Origin: a virus
Length of the DNA stretch: 23,400 nucleotides
Virus record (IMG/VR): IMGVR_UViG_3300029265_000735
Coordinates: 1-23,400 of that record
Reading direction: 5' to 3' (one strand)
Shown here piece by piece: positions 15,001 to 22,337 of the stretch. Positions within the stretch are counted from its first letter, which is position 1. Each line of letters opens with the position of its first letter. Made by a program: the position numbers and the translations under genes. The notes under the pieces were generated by a model. The model did no database searches and had not been told where the DNA came from. It saw only the letters and a list, made by a program, of their open reading frames with translations.

Positions 15001-18000
15001 GGATTTAGAAATAGAATTTCAAATAAAATACAAATCCGAGACGGTGAAGATTATGGTACAATTTTATCAAATAGAATTAGTATCCAACAAGATTACCAAA
15101 TAAGCCAAAGTTATACTGAAAATATAAATAATTTAGAAGTTGCTTTTTCACCACAAGATGAGGTAAATGACGATATTATTGCTTCGTTTGGGTATGGCGT
15201 AATAGCAGATGCTATTGCTGATCCTAGATTTTTATCATCATCAGATGATTATTACCCACAACTAAGAAAAATTGCAGAAGATTACTTTAAGAAATATACT
15301 GAAGGTAATGCCTATGATTATTTAAGATTAATTGGATATTTTGATAATTCAATATTTAAAGCAATTAAATCATATGTTCCTGCTCGTACAAGTGTTTCTA
15401 CTGGTATTGTAATTAAGCAACATATGCTTGAAAGAAATAGATTCCCACCAGTAGAAATATCTGAGGGAACTATAGTAGCAGTAACACCTTCAGGTAGTAT
15501 GAATACTCCTATCATAATGGAGAATATAATAATATCAGGTAGTATTGAAGTAGTTAACCAAGAAACAACAGTAGAGGGAGGTACCGGAAATTCATTATCT
15601 AAGTTTAATTATGTAGGTAACCAATTCCTAAAACAATCAGGCTCAAATCAAGGCAATCCTGCATCTGCCTCATTTTTTGAAATTCCAATTTCACAATCTT
15701 GGAATGATAGTATTGCTACAATAGTAGGACTAGAAACATTTGTAAGAGATGAACAAGATGAATTTTATGATGGTGAATTTAGTGGTAGTGAATTAATAGT
15801 AACTACACAATCACTATTTGACAACCCTTTTGCTAGAACTTCAAATATAAATATCAGTTATAAAACTGAAGTAAATAACATACAATCAACACTCCAACCT
15901 ACAAATAACCATTATACAACACCTGCAAATTTTGCAAAATTTGCAAATGGTCATGCCTATGGTTCAAATTCACCAGTATTAATAATAACGGGAAGTGCGT
16001 ATAATAATTCTTATACTTATGAGTCATTCCAAGCAAATGCACCAACAAATATTGGTAATCCCACTACAGCAACAACATTTTATAATGGTGGGCAAGCCCC
16101 AATAGTAGTGGGTTTATGGAGAACAGGTTTTTCCGATGATCAAACTCAAGGACCTGCTCCTACTAGTGTAGCTGATACACAAAATTATTACGTATCATAT
16201 ATAATAATACCTGAAGAATTAGATCCAAGATTAGGTTTATCTCTTTTAACATCATACCTAGACAATTCAGTCGTATTTGGGGATGGTGGTACAACAAATT
16301 CCTCACATAATCCCTCACCTAGTGGTAGTTACCCATACGAGAGATATGGTTATAATGATTTAGCACCATATTTTAGATTAGAATTAACCTCTTCATTTGG
16401 GGAATGGGATAATGGTAGTAGTACAAAAATAGATTCAGAATTTGGTAATCTTCCATATACTACAATTGACACATCTACTATGAATAATAGAGCATCTACA
16501 GTATTTGATGAAATACCCTCATCTGGTGGTGTATATTTAGGAAAAAATGGGAAAAAGTGTAGATATCAATATTTTAATAATTCTAGTAATTATGAAGAAT
16601 CACGACCTATAACATTTGCCCCTAATTTGTTAGGAGAAGAATACAAATTTCCCCAATTAACAGCATCTTTCATAATTGCCGAACCTACACAAGCTGGTGG
16701 TTATAAAAGTGTATATGCAATTGATGAATCAACACCTGGAACCCCTGTACAATACCCATCATCTCAAGGAGATTCAGGTTCATTTCAATGGTTAATTACT
16801 AATTTTAAAACAGCACAAAATTCAGCATTTGATAATTTAACATCTGATCCAGTACTTATAAGTACAGCTAGTTTATATACATTCCCAGTAAATTTTACGA
16901 ATTCATTTAGCGGCGTAACAGCAGCCACTGATGATCTATTTTTTAACGGAGGTGGTCAATTAATTCCCACTGCATTGTCAATTCATAATAGGAGTCGTGA
17001 TCCATTGGATAGTACTAATATTAACAATAACTTACCATCATTTCAACTAAATCCAACAATAAAATTTTCATTAGACCATTTATCTACTATTGAACCAGGA
17101 AAACAATCAAATTTTATACTAACGGATCAGTTGATATCATCATCAAAACCCTCAACTCCTACTACATCAACCAATTATCTGTACAACCCAATTGGTAGTA
17201 GAGTAAACTATGGGAAACCTAACTTTTCTCTTCGAACTACTTTAGCATCTCAATATATCATAAACCCATACATTTTAGATTTTAAAATTCCCTTCTTTGA
17301 AAATAGTATATATTATGCAACACCTAATAATTTCAATGCTAATAGACCAAACACCGAAAGATATATAGTTGAAAACCAATTTGGTATAAATACAATATCA
17401 AATCTAAAAGCAATTGCATCAGGCTCAGCAATAAAAGCACAAACCCCCAATAGTAATTACACAGCAAAGAAGGTAATACTCCCAAGATATTTAGGTACTA
17501 AAATAACTAGTGCTAACTATAACACATTCTCACCATCAGGAAGCACATCACAATCTTTTGCTAATGGTACAACTGGTAGTTGGGGTGGAGATAATGTTTA
17601 TGGTAAAACAGCAGCTATTGATAAAAATTCAATATACTTTGCCCATTTCCAATCATCAAAAGAAAACTATGAATTAAACGGAACATATACTTTTAATATA
17701 GATCAATTAATTGAAGTCCCATTTGAAGATATAACTGAAAATTCACTTACCATTGAACCTAAAACAATTAAAGTTGATGGTTCAAATAATAATCTACTAA
17801 CGATAGCTAATACATTTGAAAAATCTAGAAATGTAATGGTTTCATATCAATCTAAATATTTACCCGCTGATTTTATTAATATCGAGGAATCTGGAGGTAT
17901 CTATATCTCCCAAACAGGATCCTCAACAATAGATTATAATACTTTAACATCTGAAGGAAATTTAATAGCTCAAGGTGGTTTAGAATATTCAACTCTAATG

Positions 18001-19023
18001 ACAAGCCAACCAACACCAATAACAACTTTATCCTCAATGAGTTTACAGATTGGTGAGAATATTGATATATTCTTTGAGGGAAGTGGTTTATCCCCATCTA
18101 CAGGATTAATTAATGGGAAAGAAGCTATAGGTTATTCATACTCAACTCCTAGAAATATACCCGTTACTTCAGGTGGTGTGGCTACATATGGTAGTGCTAG
18201 TTGGATGATTACAGGTAGTGGATATTTACAATTAGAAGGCCCAGCAACTTTAATGTCATCATCATTAGTAATTCTTAATCCTGCAGATCCAGTTCCACCA
18301 ACAACAATTCAGGAACAACTATATTTTGGTAGTTTATTATCTTTAGCTCATAGTTACAACTATTGGGTTAAAAACCAATTACCGGCATCATCTGTTTCAT
18401 CTGGTTTTAATCCTATTGGAGTCCAACCAGGTATCCCTACTAATTCAGAAATAAAACCTCAAATTGAATCAAATTATTTTAAATTCAATGTATCTTCTTC
18501 AAAAGCCGGAGCAAGTACTTTGGGATATACTAATTTTGATCTACCCTTTATAATAGAACGAGGAGATGAAATTAGGGTTACTTATAATACTGCAGCAGAT
18601 TCATCAGCAATCCAAATATTTGAAAACCAAGATTTTGTAGTAACAGATATACCGGATAGAGGATTTGATCTTACTAATGATATACAATTCATACAGAAAG
18701 ACGAAACAATAGGAGCTGTTAGTGGTATTCAAAGTAATAGAGCCTTTAATAGAATTAATGTAATACCCGACCCTAGTACACTACCAATAAAAATATTAGG
18801 TGGAAAAATAAGTAATTTTACAATTAGAAGAAGAATTAATACTGATGACAGGGTAGTTGTCTTCCAAACACCTCCACTTAACTCAAGAGGATCACAAACC
18901 CCAACGAAGGATGGTTTTTTAATACCTGAAGACATGACAGATATTCAGAAGAGAAATATAAATACATTAATAAACCAATTAAGAAGTCAAAATGCTGTAG
19001 AACCAAACTCAGATTCTACATAA
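12022..19023 (+). CDS. giant baseplate/tail-fibre protein (2333 aa)
   Basis: At 2333 residues this is by far the largest gene. Order of parts: a beta-rich N-terminal region (1-430) opening with SSVELIDPNSLSQDGYELVD; a helical region (about 436-510) with YLEFSNMVGQHFDEVWLYTK; a tail-protein-I-like segment at about 583-621 with KKGTISGLRQLINIWGIPN and ILRINEFGGK; a concanavalin/LamG-like beta domain (about 676-893), with strands FQFRFKTTG, KMRFYMSG, WWSIMLQRN and GSLQEFRYYS; a second helical segment (1050-1148) with YPQLRKIAEDYFKKYTEG and FKAIKSYVPARTSVSTGI; then about 1180 residues of Ser/Thr/Asn-rich beta sequence. After gp25-gp6, the P2 gpW-J-I order suggests a gp7/gpI-like wedge part fused to long fibre-like domains. 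That fusion is inference. Confidence 0.75.
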   Translation: MVTEVTSSVELIDPNSLSQDGYELVDQKIIPNEDIRSSFVPFQDLVEFWVYDANKNLLDGVYNFIDYILVPDPDSKLVSVNGEDQPSNTSKLELNPTQDTANLGYDVGEMNTVYNFITYKLGSTQETKYFISEISADRTELRLSTNFIENASMQAEYVDFKAEMDSNIYFDEFYLNFDNNQYQVCVNSQLDTSADQYTILIKLYEALPPKFSLKDELSVVVKAAESVAYKVTHPPLEALILSDVTFLKGPNTNLKINDFLNNSTELQSKDDLLNTASTASADSLSNVLNQKGIALTPNYSYDTFHEFINFSSAQRRIENFVEKVTQIQSYESDIATLNAITGLTSGSVQVSSSVATATLNIETLIKNFDGYEYSLYYSSGSSSYPKTGSYQPYELLPTTDVRVSVWLGSDVEDSQYYGGISLSASLFDNSNQNWLYYTIPEFIRDNGDNNQYLEFSNMVGQHFDEVWLYTKSITEKLNTTSQLTDGVPLDLADDVIASLGYDGFGSNFNNQDPYIGLIGENNGIYVPPTGSELITNYIAVNNGEVVNYWNPEYSFENYVEQLNNPGYPYAIDKVSKEIFKRLYHNMSYLVKKKGTISGLRQLINIWGIPNTILRINEFGGKNKDNIDDYDLWYNRYSYAFTPVSTQNVASASVVFPWMPLERNRIAEDKYIVPDNFQFRFKTTGYPSSSNSGEFFTQSLAVKKSDGSITSTEFDFGISLFYEPVVTGSYSGSHSSEYENWGKMRFYMSGSVANGGVATSNDIYLPFYDKGWWSIMLQRNQHVSASNNTEDTTYTLYAKNKINNGADGNSIGFEGSASIISNDSESINESWNKFGLDENDGIYLGGFVSGSIVGGVTTGLPGKIFSGSLQEFRYYSNDIPEATFNDFVMNPESIEGNNITGSESSFDIVNFRAPLGNELENVFTSSLSSSYSDELTSMHPAIQGTANILITGSFVNPTGNVTSSVYNILYYENSTTKTYSKTNTEVYFLDQPAIGFRNRISNKIQIRDGEDYGTILSNRISIQQDYQISQSYTENINNLEVAFSPQDEVNDDIIASFGYGVIADAIADPRFLSSSDDYYPQLRKIAEDYFKKYTEGNAYDYLRLIGYFDNSIFKAIKSYVPARTSVSTGIVIKQHMLERNRFPPVEISEGTIVAVTPSGSMNTPIIMENIIISGSIEVVNQETTVEGGTGNSLSKFNYVGNQFLKQSGSNQGNPASASFFEIPISQSWNDSIATIVGLETFVRDEQDEFYDGEFSGSELIVTTQSLFDNPFARTSNINISYKTEVNNIQSTLQPTNNHYTTPANFAKFANGHAYGSNSPVLIITGSAYNNSYTYESFQANAPTNIGNPTTATTFYNGGQAPIVVGLWRTGFSDDQTQGPAPTSVADTQNYYVSYIIIPEELDPRLGLSLLTSYLDNSVVFGDGGTTNSSHNPSPSGSYPYERYGYNDLAPYFRLELTSSFGEWDNGSSTKIDSEFGNLPYTTIDTSTMNNRASTVFDEIPSSGGVYLGKNGKKCRYQYFNNSSNYEESRPITFAPNLLGEEYKFPQLTASFIIAEPTQAGGYKSVYAIDESTPGTPVQYPSSQGDSGSFQWLITNFKTAQNSAFDNLTSDPVLISTASLYTFPVNFTNSFSGVTAATDDLFFNGGGQLIPTALSIHNRSRDPLDSTNINNNLPSFQLNPTIKFSLDHLSTIEPGKQSNFILTDQLISSSKPSTPTTSTNYLYNPIGSRVNYGKPNFSLRTTLASQYIINPYILDFKIPFFENSIYYATPNNFNANRPNTERYIVENQFGINTISNLKAIASGSAIKAQTPNSNYTAKKVILPRYLGTKITSANYNTFSPSGSTSQSFANGTTGSWGGDNVYGKTAAIDKNSIYFAHFQSSKENYELNGTYTFNIDQLIEVPFEDITENSLTIEPKTIKVDGSNNNLLTIANTFEKSRNVMVSYQSKYLPADFINIEESGGIYISQTGSSTIDYNTLTSEGNLIAQGGLEYSTLMTSQPTPITTLSSMSLQIGENIDIFFEGSGLSPSTGLINGKEAIGYSYSTPRNIPVTSGGVATYGSASWMITGSGYLQLEGPATLMSSSLVILNPADPVPPTTIQEQLYFGSLLSLAHSYNYWVKNQLPASSVSSGFNPIGVQPGIPTNSEIKPQIESNYFKFNVSSSKAGASTLGYTNFDLPFIIERGDEIRVTYNTAADSSAIQIFENQDFVVTDIPDRGFDLTNDIQFIQKDETIGAVSGIQSNRAFNRINVIPDPSTLPIKILGGKISNFTIRRRINTDDRVVVFQTPPLNSRGSQTPTKDGFLIPEDMTDIQKRNINTLINQLRSQNAVEPNSDST
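15924..15945. repeat. perfect 22-bp palindrome inside the giant gene
   Basis: GCAAATTTTGCAAAATTTGC (15925-15944) is its own reverse complement, and the flanking T and A extend it to 22 bp. It lies in frame and encodes part of a PANFAKFANGHAYG segment. It may be a coincidence of Ala/Asn/Phe/Lys codons in AT-rich DNA, or a protein-binding site. Confidence 0.5.
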
Positions 19024-19082
19024 TAATTCAAGGAGATGCTAGTATTTAATAGAATAGCTTGGATTAAAAACAAAAATAATGT

Positions 19083-19092
19083 ATATTTATAA
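19083..19092 (+). promoter_or_regulatory. candidate late promoter 4, ATATTTATAA
   Basis: An exact ATATTTATAA lies in the 85-nt gap after the giant gene, the longest gap in the late block, 16 nt before the ATG at 19109. It would drive the three remaining virion genes. Confidence 0.6.
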
Positions 19093-19108
19093 CTAAAACG
19101 ATTAAACA

Positions 19109-19777
19109 ATGGGATATTTAAATAACCAAGTAGTAACAATTGATGCTATTTTAACAACAAAAGGCCGAGAATTACTTGCTATGGGTGATGGTGGGTTTAA
19201 TATAACACAATATGCGTTATCGGATGACGAGATTGATTACACTATGTACAATCCAAGTCACCCATCAGGATCAGCATATTATGGTGAAGCTATTGAAAAT
19301 ATGCCTCTATTAGAAGCATTCCCAGATGAAACACAAATAATGAAATATAAATTAGCTACACTACCTCGTGGTACTAGTAGATTACCTATATTAAATACTC
19401 CACCAAGCGTTGTATTACAACAATTAGCTACACAAGCTTTAACTCCAACAACCCTAAATTATATCTCAACATCAGAACCAAGTGGGTATACATTTACTGT
19501 TTCGGATGCTAGATTATTTTCAAGTTTCCAAGGTACAGGAATTGAAACTGCAAATGCAGCAGCATTAAATACATCAATAATATCAACAACAAATGGTACT
19601 AATGTTTCACAAACTGTAATAGGAACTACATTAACAATGGCTGCGACAGGAGTTAATACATTATTTGGTTCTCAAACATCCCTATATGCCACACTTACGA
19701 TAGTTGGTAGAGATAGTGGAGCAAGAGTACAAGTTCCAATTACTATAAATAAATCAGCTACCACAACAGGTGCATAA
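19109..19777 (+). CDS. conserved T4-type phage virion protein, unknown function (222 aa)
   Basis: The N-terminal 95 residues form a compact module that looks strongly conserved: MGYLNNQVVTIDAILTTKGR, ELLAMGDGGFNITQYALSDD, then NPSHPSGSAYYGEAIENMPL and EAFPDETQIMKYKLATLPRG. I recall similar proteins among uncultured marine T4-type phages, annotated only as structural. The rest is Ser/Thr-rich and ends in a beta-strand set (SLYATLTIVGRDSGARVQVP) resembling an Ig-like fold. No enzyme motif is seen. It follows its own late motif and is followed 23 nt later by the first fibre-type protein, so it is probably a tail or baseplate surface protein. Confidence 0.75.
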   Translation: MGYLNNQVVTIDAILTTKGRELLAMGDGGFNITQYALSDDEIDYTMYNPSHPSGSAYYGEAIENMPLLEAFPDETQIMKYKLATLPRGTSRLPILNTPPSVVLQQLATQALTPTTLNYISTSEPSGYTFTVSDARLFSSFQGTGIETANAAALNTSIISTTNGTNVSQTVIGTTLTMAATGVNTLFGSQTSLYATLTIVGRDSGARVQVPITINKSATTTGA

Positions 19778-19800
19778 CAAAGGTATAATAAAAAAACAAA

Positions 19801-20853
19801 ATGGCATTTACTAGATTCGAAGACGGAGACATAGTTGTAAGTAACGACGCAGTGGCTTCCACAATGTGGAGTGCTAACTCTCCAACATTAACTAATTTTT
19901 ACACATCATCAGTACAGATAGAAAGCAGTACTAAAGAATATTACTTTGATGTTTACCAAACTTCCTCAACTGAAGCAGCAGCAGCAGTTCAATTTGCAGT
20001 TGCGTATTGTGATCAAGAAGGTAGTGGTAGTACATTTTTTAACGCTTTAGTAACAGGTTCAACTGCAACTAGATCAAATTATGGTCAATATAGAACATTA
20101 GTTCTAGGAGATGAAAATGCCAGCTTTATATTTGGTAATAAATCTTCATCTTATTTCTATGCTCTTGCTATAGAAAGAGCCCGTTATAAAGAATCAATAC
20201 TACCAGGTCTTACTTCAATAAAACTTACTAATGGTACTTCAAGTATTACATTAACAGATGATAGTCAAATAGATCAAACAGCCGTATTTACGGATGCAGG
20301 TAGAAGATATAACCTAGTTTCGGGTTCTGCAGGTGATATTTACACAGGTCTTGAATCTAATGGTTGGACACCAGCATCAGGTTCATATGGATGGTTATTA
20401 CCTGACATTGGGGTACTTTTATTAAATGGTCAGGCACTAGATGGTGGTTTTACAGTTGCTCAAGGAAGTGGAGGGGGAATTAATTTAAATATTTCTCGTT
20501 CGAATTCACCAACGGTTGGGTTTGATACATCATCATTGAATCAAACACATCTCATAGATGCGTTAAATGCAGGTGCTGCGTTTACATTAAATAGTAGTGA
20601 AACATTATCATCTGATTTTGTATTTGTTAGAGCAAAAAACTCATCATTTAATTACTCTGAAAATCCATCATTTATTTCAGGTTCAACCGGTGTAGTAATT
20701 TTCCCATCATTTGTTGATAACCCACAAACATATATTACAACAGTAGGATTATATAATGATAATAGTGAACTATTAGCCGTTGCTAAACTATCAAGACCCC
20801 TACCTAAAGATTTCACAAAAGAACTACTCGTTAGAGTAAAACTAGATTTTTAA
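19801..20853 (+). CDS. fibre-type virion protein, paralogue 1 (350 aa)
   Basis: N-terminal module (about 1-135): MWSANSPTLTNFYTSSVQIE, then YYFDVYQTSS, AAVQFAVAYCDQEGSGS and YGQYRTLVLGDEN. The middle module has ESILPGLTSIKLTNGTSSIT and SYGWLLPDIGVLLLNGQ. The C-terminal module begins TYITTVGLYNDNSELLAVAK at residue 310 and runs to the end. Middle and C-terminal modules recur in the next gene. All parts look beta-rich with Gly/Ser linkers, and there is no enzyme motif. It is probably a tail surface or short-fibre protein exposed on the virion. The start follows an A-rich run (AAAAAAACAAAATG). It lies 5 nt upstream of its paralogue. Confidence 0.78.
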   Translation: MAFTRFEDGDIVVSNDAVASTMWSANSPTLTNFYTSSVQIESSTKEYYFDVYQTSSTEAAAAVQFAVAYCDQEGSGSTFFNALVTGSTATRSNYGQYRTLVLGDENASFIFGNKSSSYFYALAIERARYKESILPGLTSIKLTNGTSSITLTDDSQIDQTAVFTDAGRRYNLVSGSAGDIYTGLESNGWTPASGSYGWLLPDIGVLLLNGQALDGGFTVAQGSGGGINLNISRSNSPTVGFDTSSLNQTHLIDALNAGAAFTLNSSETLSSDFVFVRAKNSSFNYSENPSFISGSTGVVIFPSFVDNPQTYITTVGLYNDNSELLAVAKLSRPLPKDFTKELLVRVKLDF

Positions 20854-20858
20854 AATGG

Positions 20859-21848
20859 ATGGCTGCATTCAAACAACTTACAACCAACGATGTTACAATA
20901 AATCCCTTCAAAGCAAATAAAGGATTTATCTACTCGGGTTCTGCTATAACAGCTTCCGATGTGGGTATTGATGTATTTCGAGGAACAAACCCCACAGGGT
21001 CGATAATGTCAGAAATATCACCCCAAACAGGACTTATTTCTTTCCAAAATGCAACTGGGGTTTATAATAGTATCAAACAATTATATTATTCTAATTACTT
21101 AACTAGTAGTTGGGGAGATATGGTACCAACCGCAAGTATATTGCCTGGTGCACTTCAATCAACAATTACAGCTTTTGGACCTGTTGAATCTCCTAGATAT
21201 GAAAATTATCTCCAATCAACATTAACACAATCCAGAGACTTCCCGACAGGGAGTGGTAGCTCTGATGGTGATCTTACTGTAGTATCAATCCCACAAAAAT
21301 TATTTGGTGAAAATATCGTACCAACAACATTTGAACTTAGTTATACTGGCTCTGGGGGAACAAGTTATAAAGTTAAAGATGATGGTGATGGTAATTTAGT
21401 ACTAAAAAGTAAAACTGGTGGAGATGAAGGAGAGGTTAATGATGTGATAGGGCAAGTATTTTATTCTCATGGTATTGCGGTGTTTACAACTAGTTCGCTT
21501 ACCTCAATGGGGCTAGAAATGAGCATGTCGGCAGCCCAATTAGATGATTTTGAAGTTTCATTCTCATCATCAATTACAATATTTGAACACCAGTATAAAT
21601 GCATGATAAGTGAAAATGAGTTTGGTTATTCATTAAACCCATCAATCATTTCAAGCAGTTTAGATTTAACCGGAAGTCAAAACGATATTTATCGTGATTT
21701 TGCTACTGGATCATATTTCGACCCCTATATTACAACTGTAGGGTTATATAATAACAACTCAGACCTAATAGCAGTGGGTAAATTATCCTACCCCATACCA
21801 GTATCTAAATTCTGTGATACAACAATATTGATTAATTTCGATACTTAA
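20859..21848 (+). CDS. fibre-type virion protein, paralogue 2 (329 aa)
   Basis: The last 41 residues align without gaps to the last 41 of the preceding protein, beginning PYITTVGLYNNNSDLIAVGK at residue 289. The middle portion (FGENIVPTTFELSYTGSGG, then VFYSHGIAVFTTSSL) also parallels it. The N-terminal part differs (AAFKQLTTNDVTINPFKANK, YNSIKQLYYSNYLTSSWGDM). Gly/Ser-rich linkers (TGSGSSDGD) separate the modules. An out-of-frame ATG at 20855 precedes the true start at 20859. It is the last gene of the late block, 4 nt before the nuclease gene, and is probably a tail surface or fibre component sharing an attachment module with its neighbour. Confidence 0.78.
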   Translation: MAAFKQLTTNDVTINPFKANKGFIYSGSAITASDVGIDVFRGTNPTGSIMSEISPQTGLISFQNATGVYNSIKQLYYSNYLTSSWGDMVPTASILPGALQSTITAFGPVESPRYENYLQSTLTQSRDFPTGSGSSDGDLTVVSIPQKLFGENIVPTTFELSYTGSGGTSYKVKDDGDGNLVLKSKTGGDEGEVNDVIGQVFYSHGIAVFTTSSLTSMGLEMSMSAAQLDDFEVSFSSSITIFEHQYKCMISENEFGYSLNPSIISSSLDLTGSQNDIYRDFATGSYFDPYITTVGLYNNNSDLIAVGKLSYPIPVSKFCDTTILINFDT

Positions 21849-21852
21849 AAAT

Positions 21853-22299
21853 ATGAATTGGACTTATAACACAAATATAATGGGGAGTATATCTGACTTC
21901 CCAGATAACACATATGGTTTTGTTTATAAAATAGAACACATACCCACTGGTAAATCCTATATCGGTAAAAAAATATTAAATTTTACACGTAAAACTAAAC
22001 TAGGTAAAAAAGAACTTAAATTATTAGAAGGTGGAATTGGTAGACGACCAGTATTTAAAATGGTAGTAAAAGAATCAGATTGGGCTTCATATTGGGGTTC
22101 AAATAAATATTTAAAGGATTTATATAAGACCGAACCAAAGAAAAACTTTGAAAGATCTATATTAATAACAGCACCCACAAAAAAACTATTAACTTACTAC
22201 GAAGTAAAATATCAAATGTTTTACCAAGTACTAGAAAAACCCGATGAGTTTTTCAACTCTAACATCCTCGGGAAATTCTACCAAAAAGATTTCATTTAA
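21853..22299 (+). CDS. GIY-YIG-family nuclease (148 aa)
   Basis: Residues 22-38 hold the two defining strands of the GIY-YIG nuclease fold: GFVYKI (22-27, the GIY strand) and SYIG (35-38, YIG) inside PTGKSYIGKK. The usual downstream ligands are present as candidates: R101, E117 in TYYEVKY (the metal-binding Glu) and N135 or N137 in FFNSNILG. A WASYWGSNKYLKDLYK block lies between. Such proteins in T4-type phages include Seg-like homing nucleases and nucleases of unknown target. There is no DNA-binding repeat region, so it is a stand-alone catalytic domain. It lies between virion and replication genes, 4 nt after the last virion gene. Confidence 0.8.
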   Translation: MNWTYNTNIMGSISDFPDNTYGFVYKIEHIPTGKSYIGKKILNFTRKTKLGKKELKLLEGGIGRRPVFKMVVKESDWASYWGSNKYLKDLYKTEPKKNFERSILITAPTKKLLTYYEVKYQMFYQVLEKPDEFFNSNILGKFYQKDFI

Positions 22300-22320
22300 G
22301 CTAGGAATATTCAATTAACA

Positions 22321-22334
22321 TTCGTATATTGACA
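22321..22334 (+). promoter_or_regulatory. candidate promoter, motif TTCGTATATTGACA
   Basis: TTCGTATATTGACA matches the motifs at 511 and 1913 and sits at the change from virion genes to replication genes. It ends 3 nt before the primase ATG at 22338, so a TSS at the usual distance would fall on or near the start codon. No TTG is seen at the -33 position. Confidence 0.35.
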
Positions 22335-22337
22335 CCT

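Noticed and set aside
19024-19062. Possible terminator hairpin after the giant gene (GCTA/TAGC and CAAG/CTTG)
   Set aside because: The stems are only 4 bp, share bases and have a large loop, with no T run after them.
22329-22337. TTG start for the primase three codons upstream
   Set aside because: The TTG is part of the shared TTCGTATATTGACA motif. An ATG at 22338 is available and keeps the whole primase domain.
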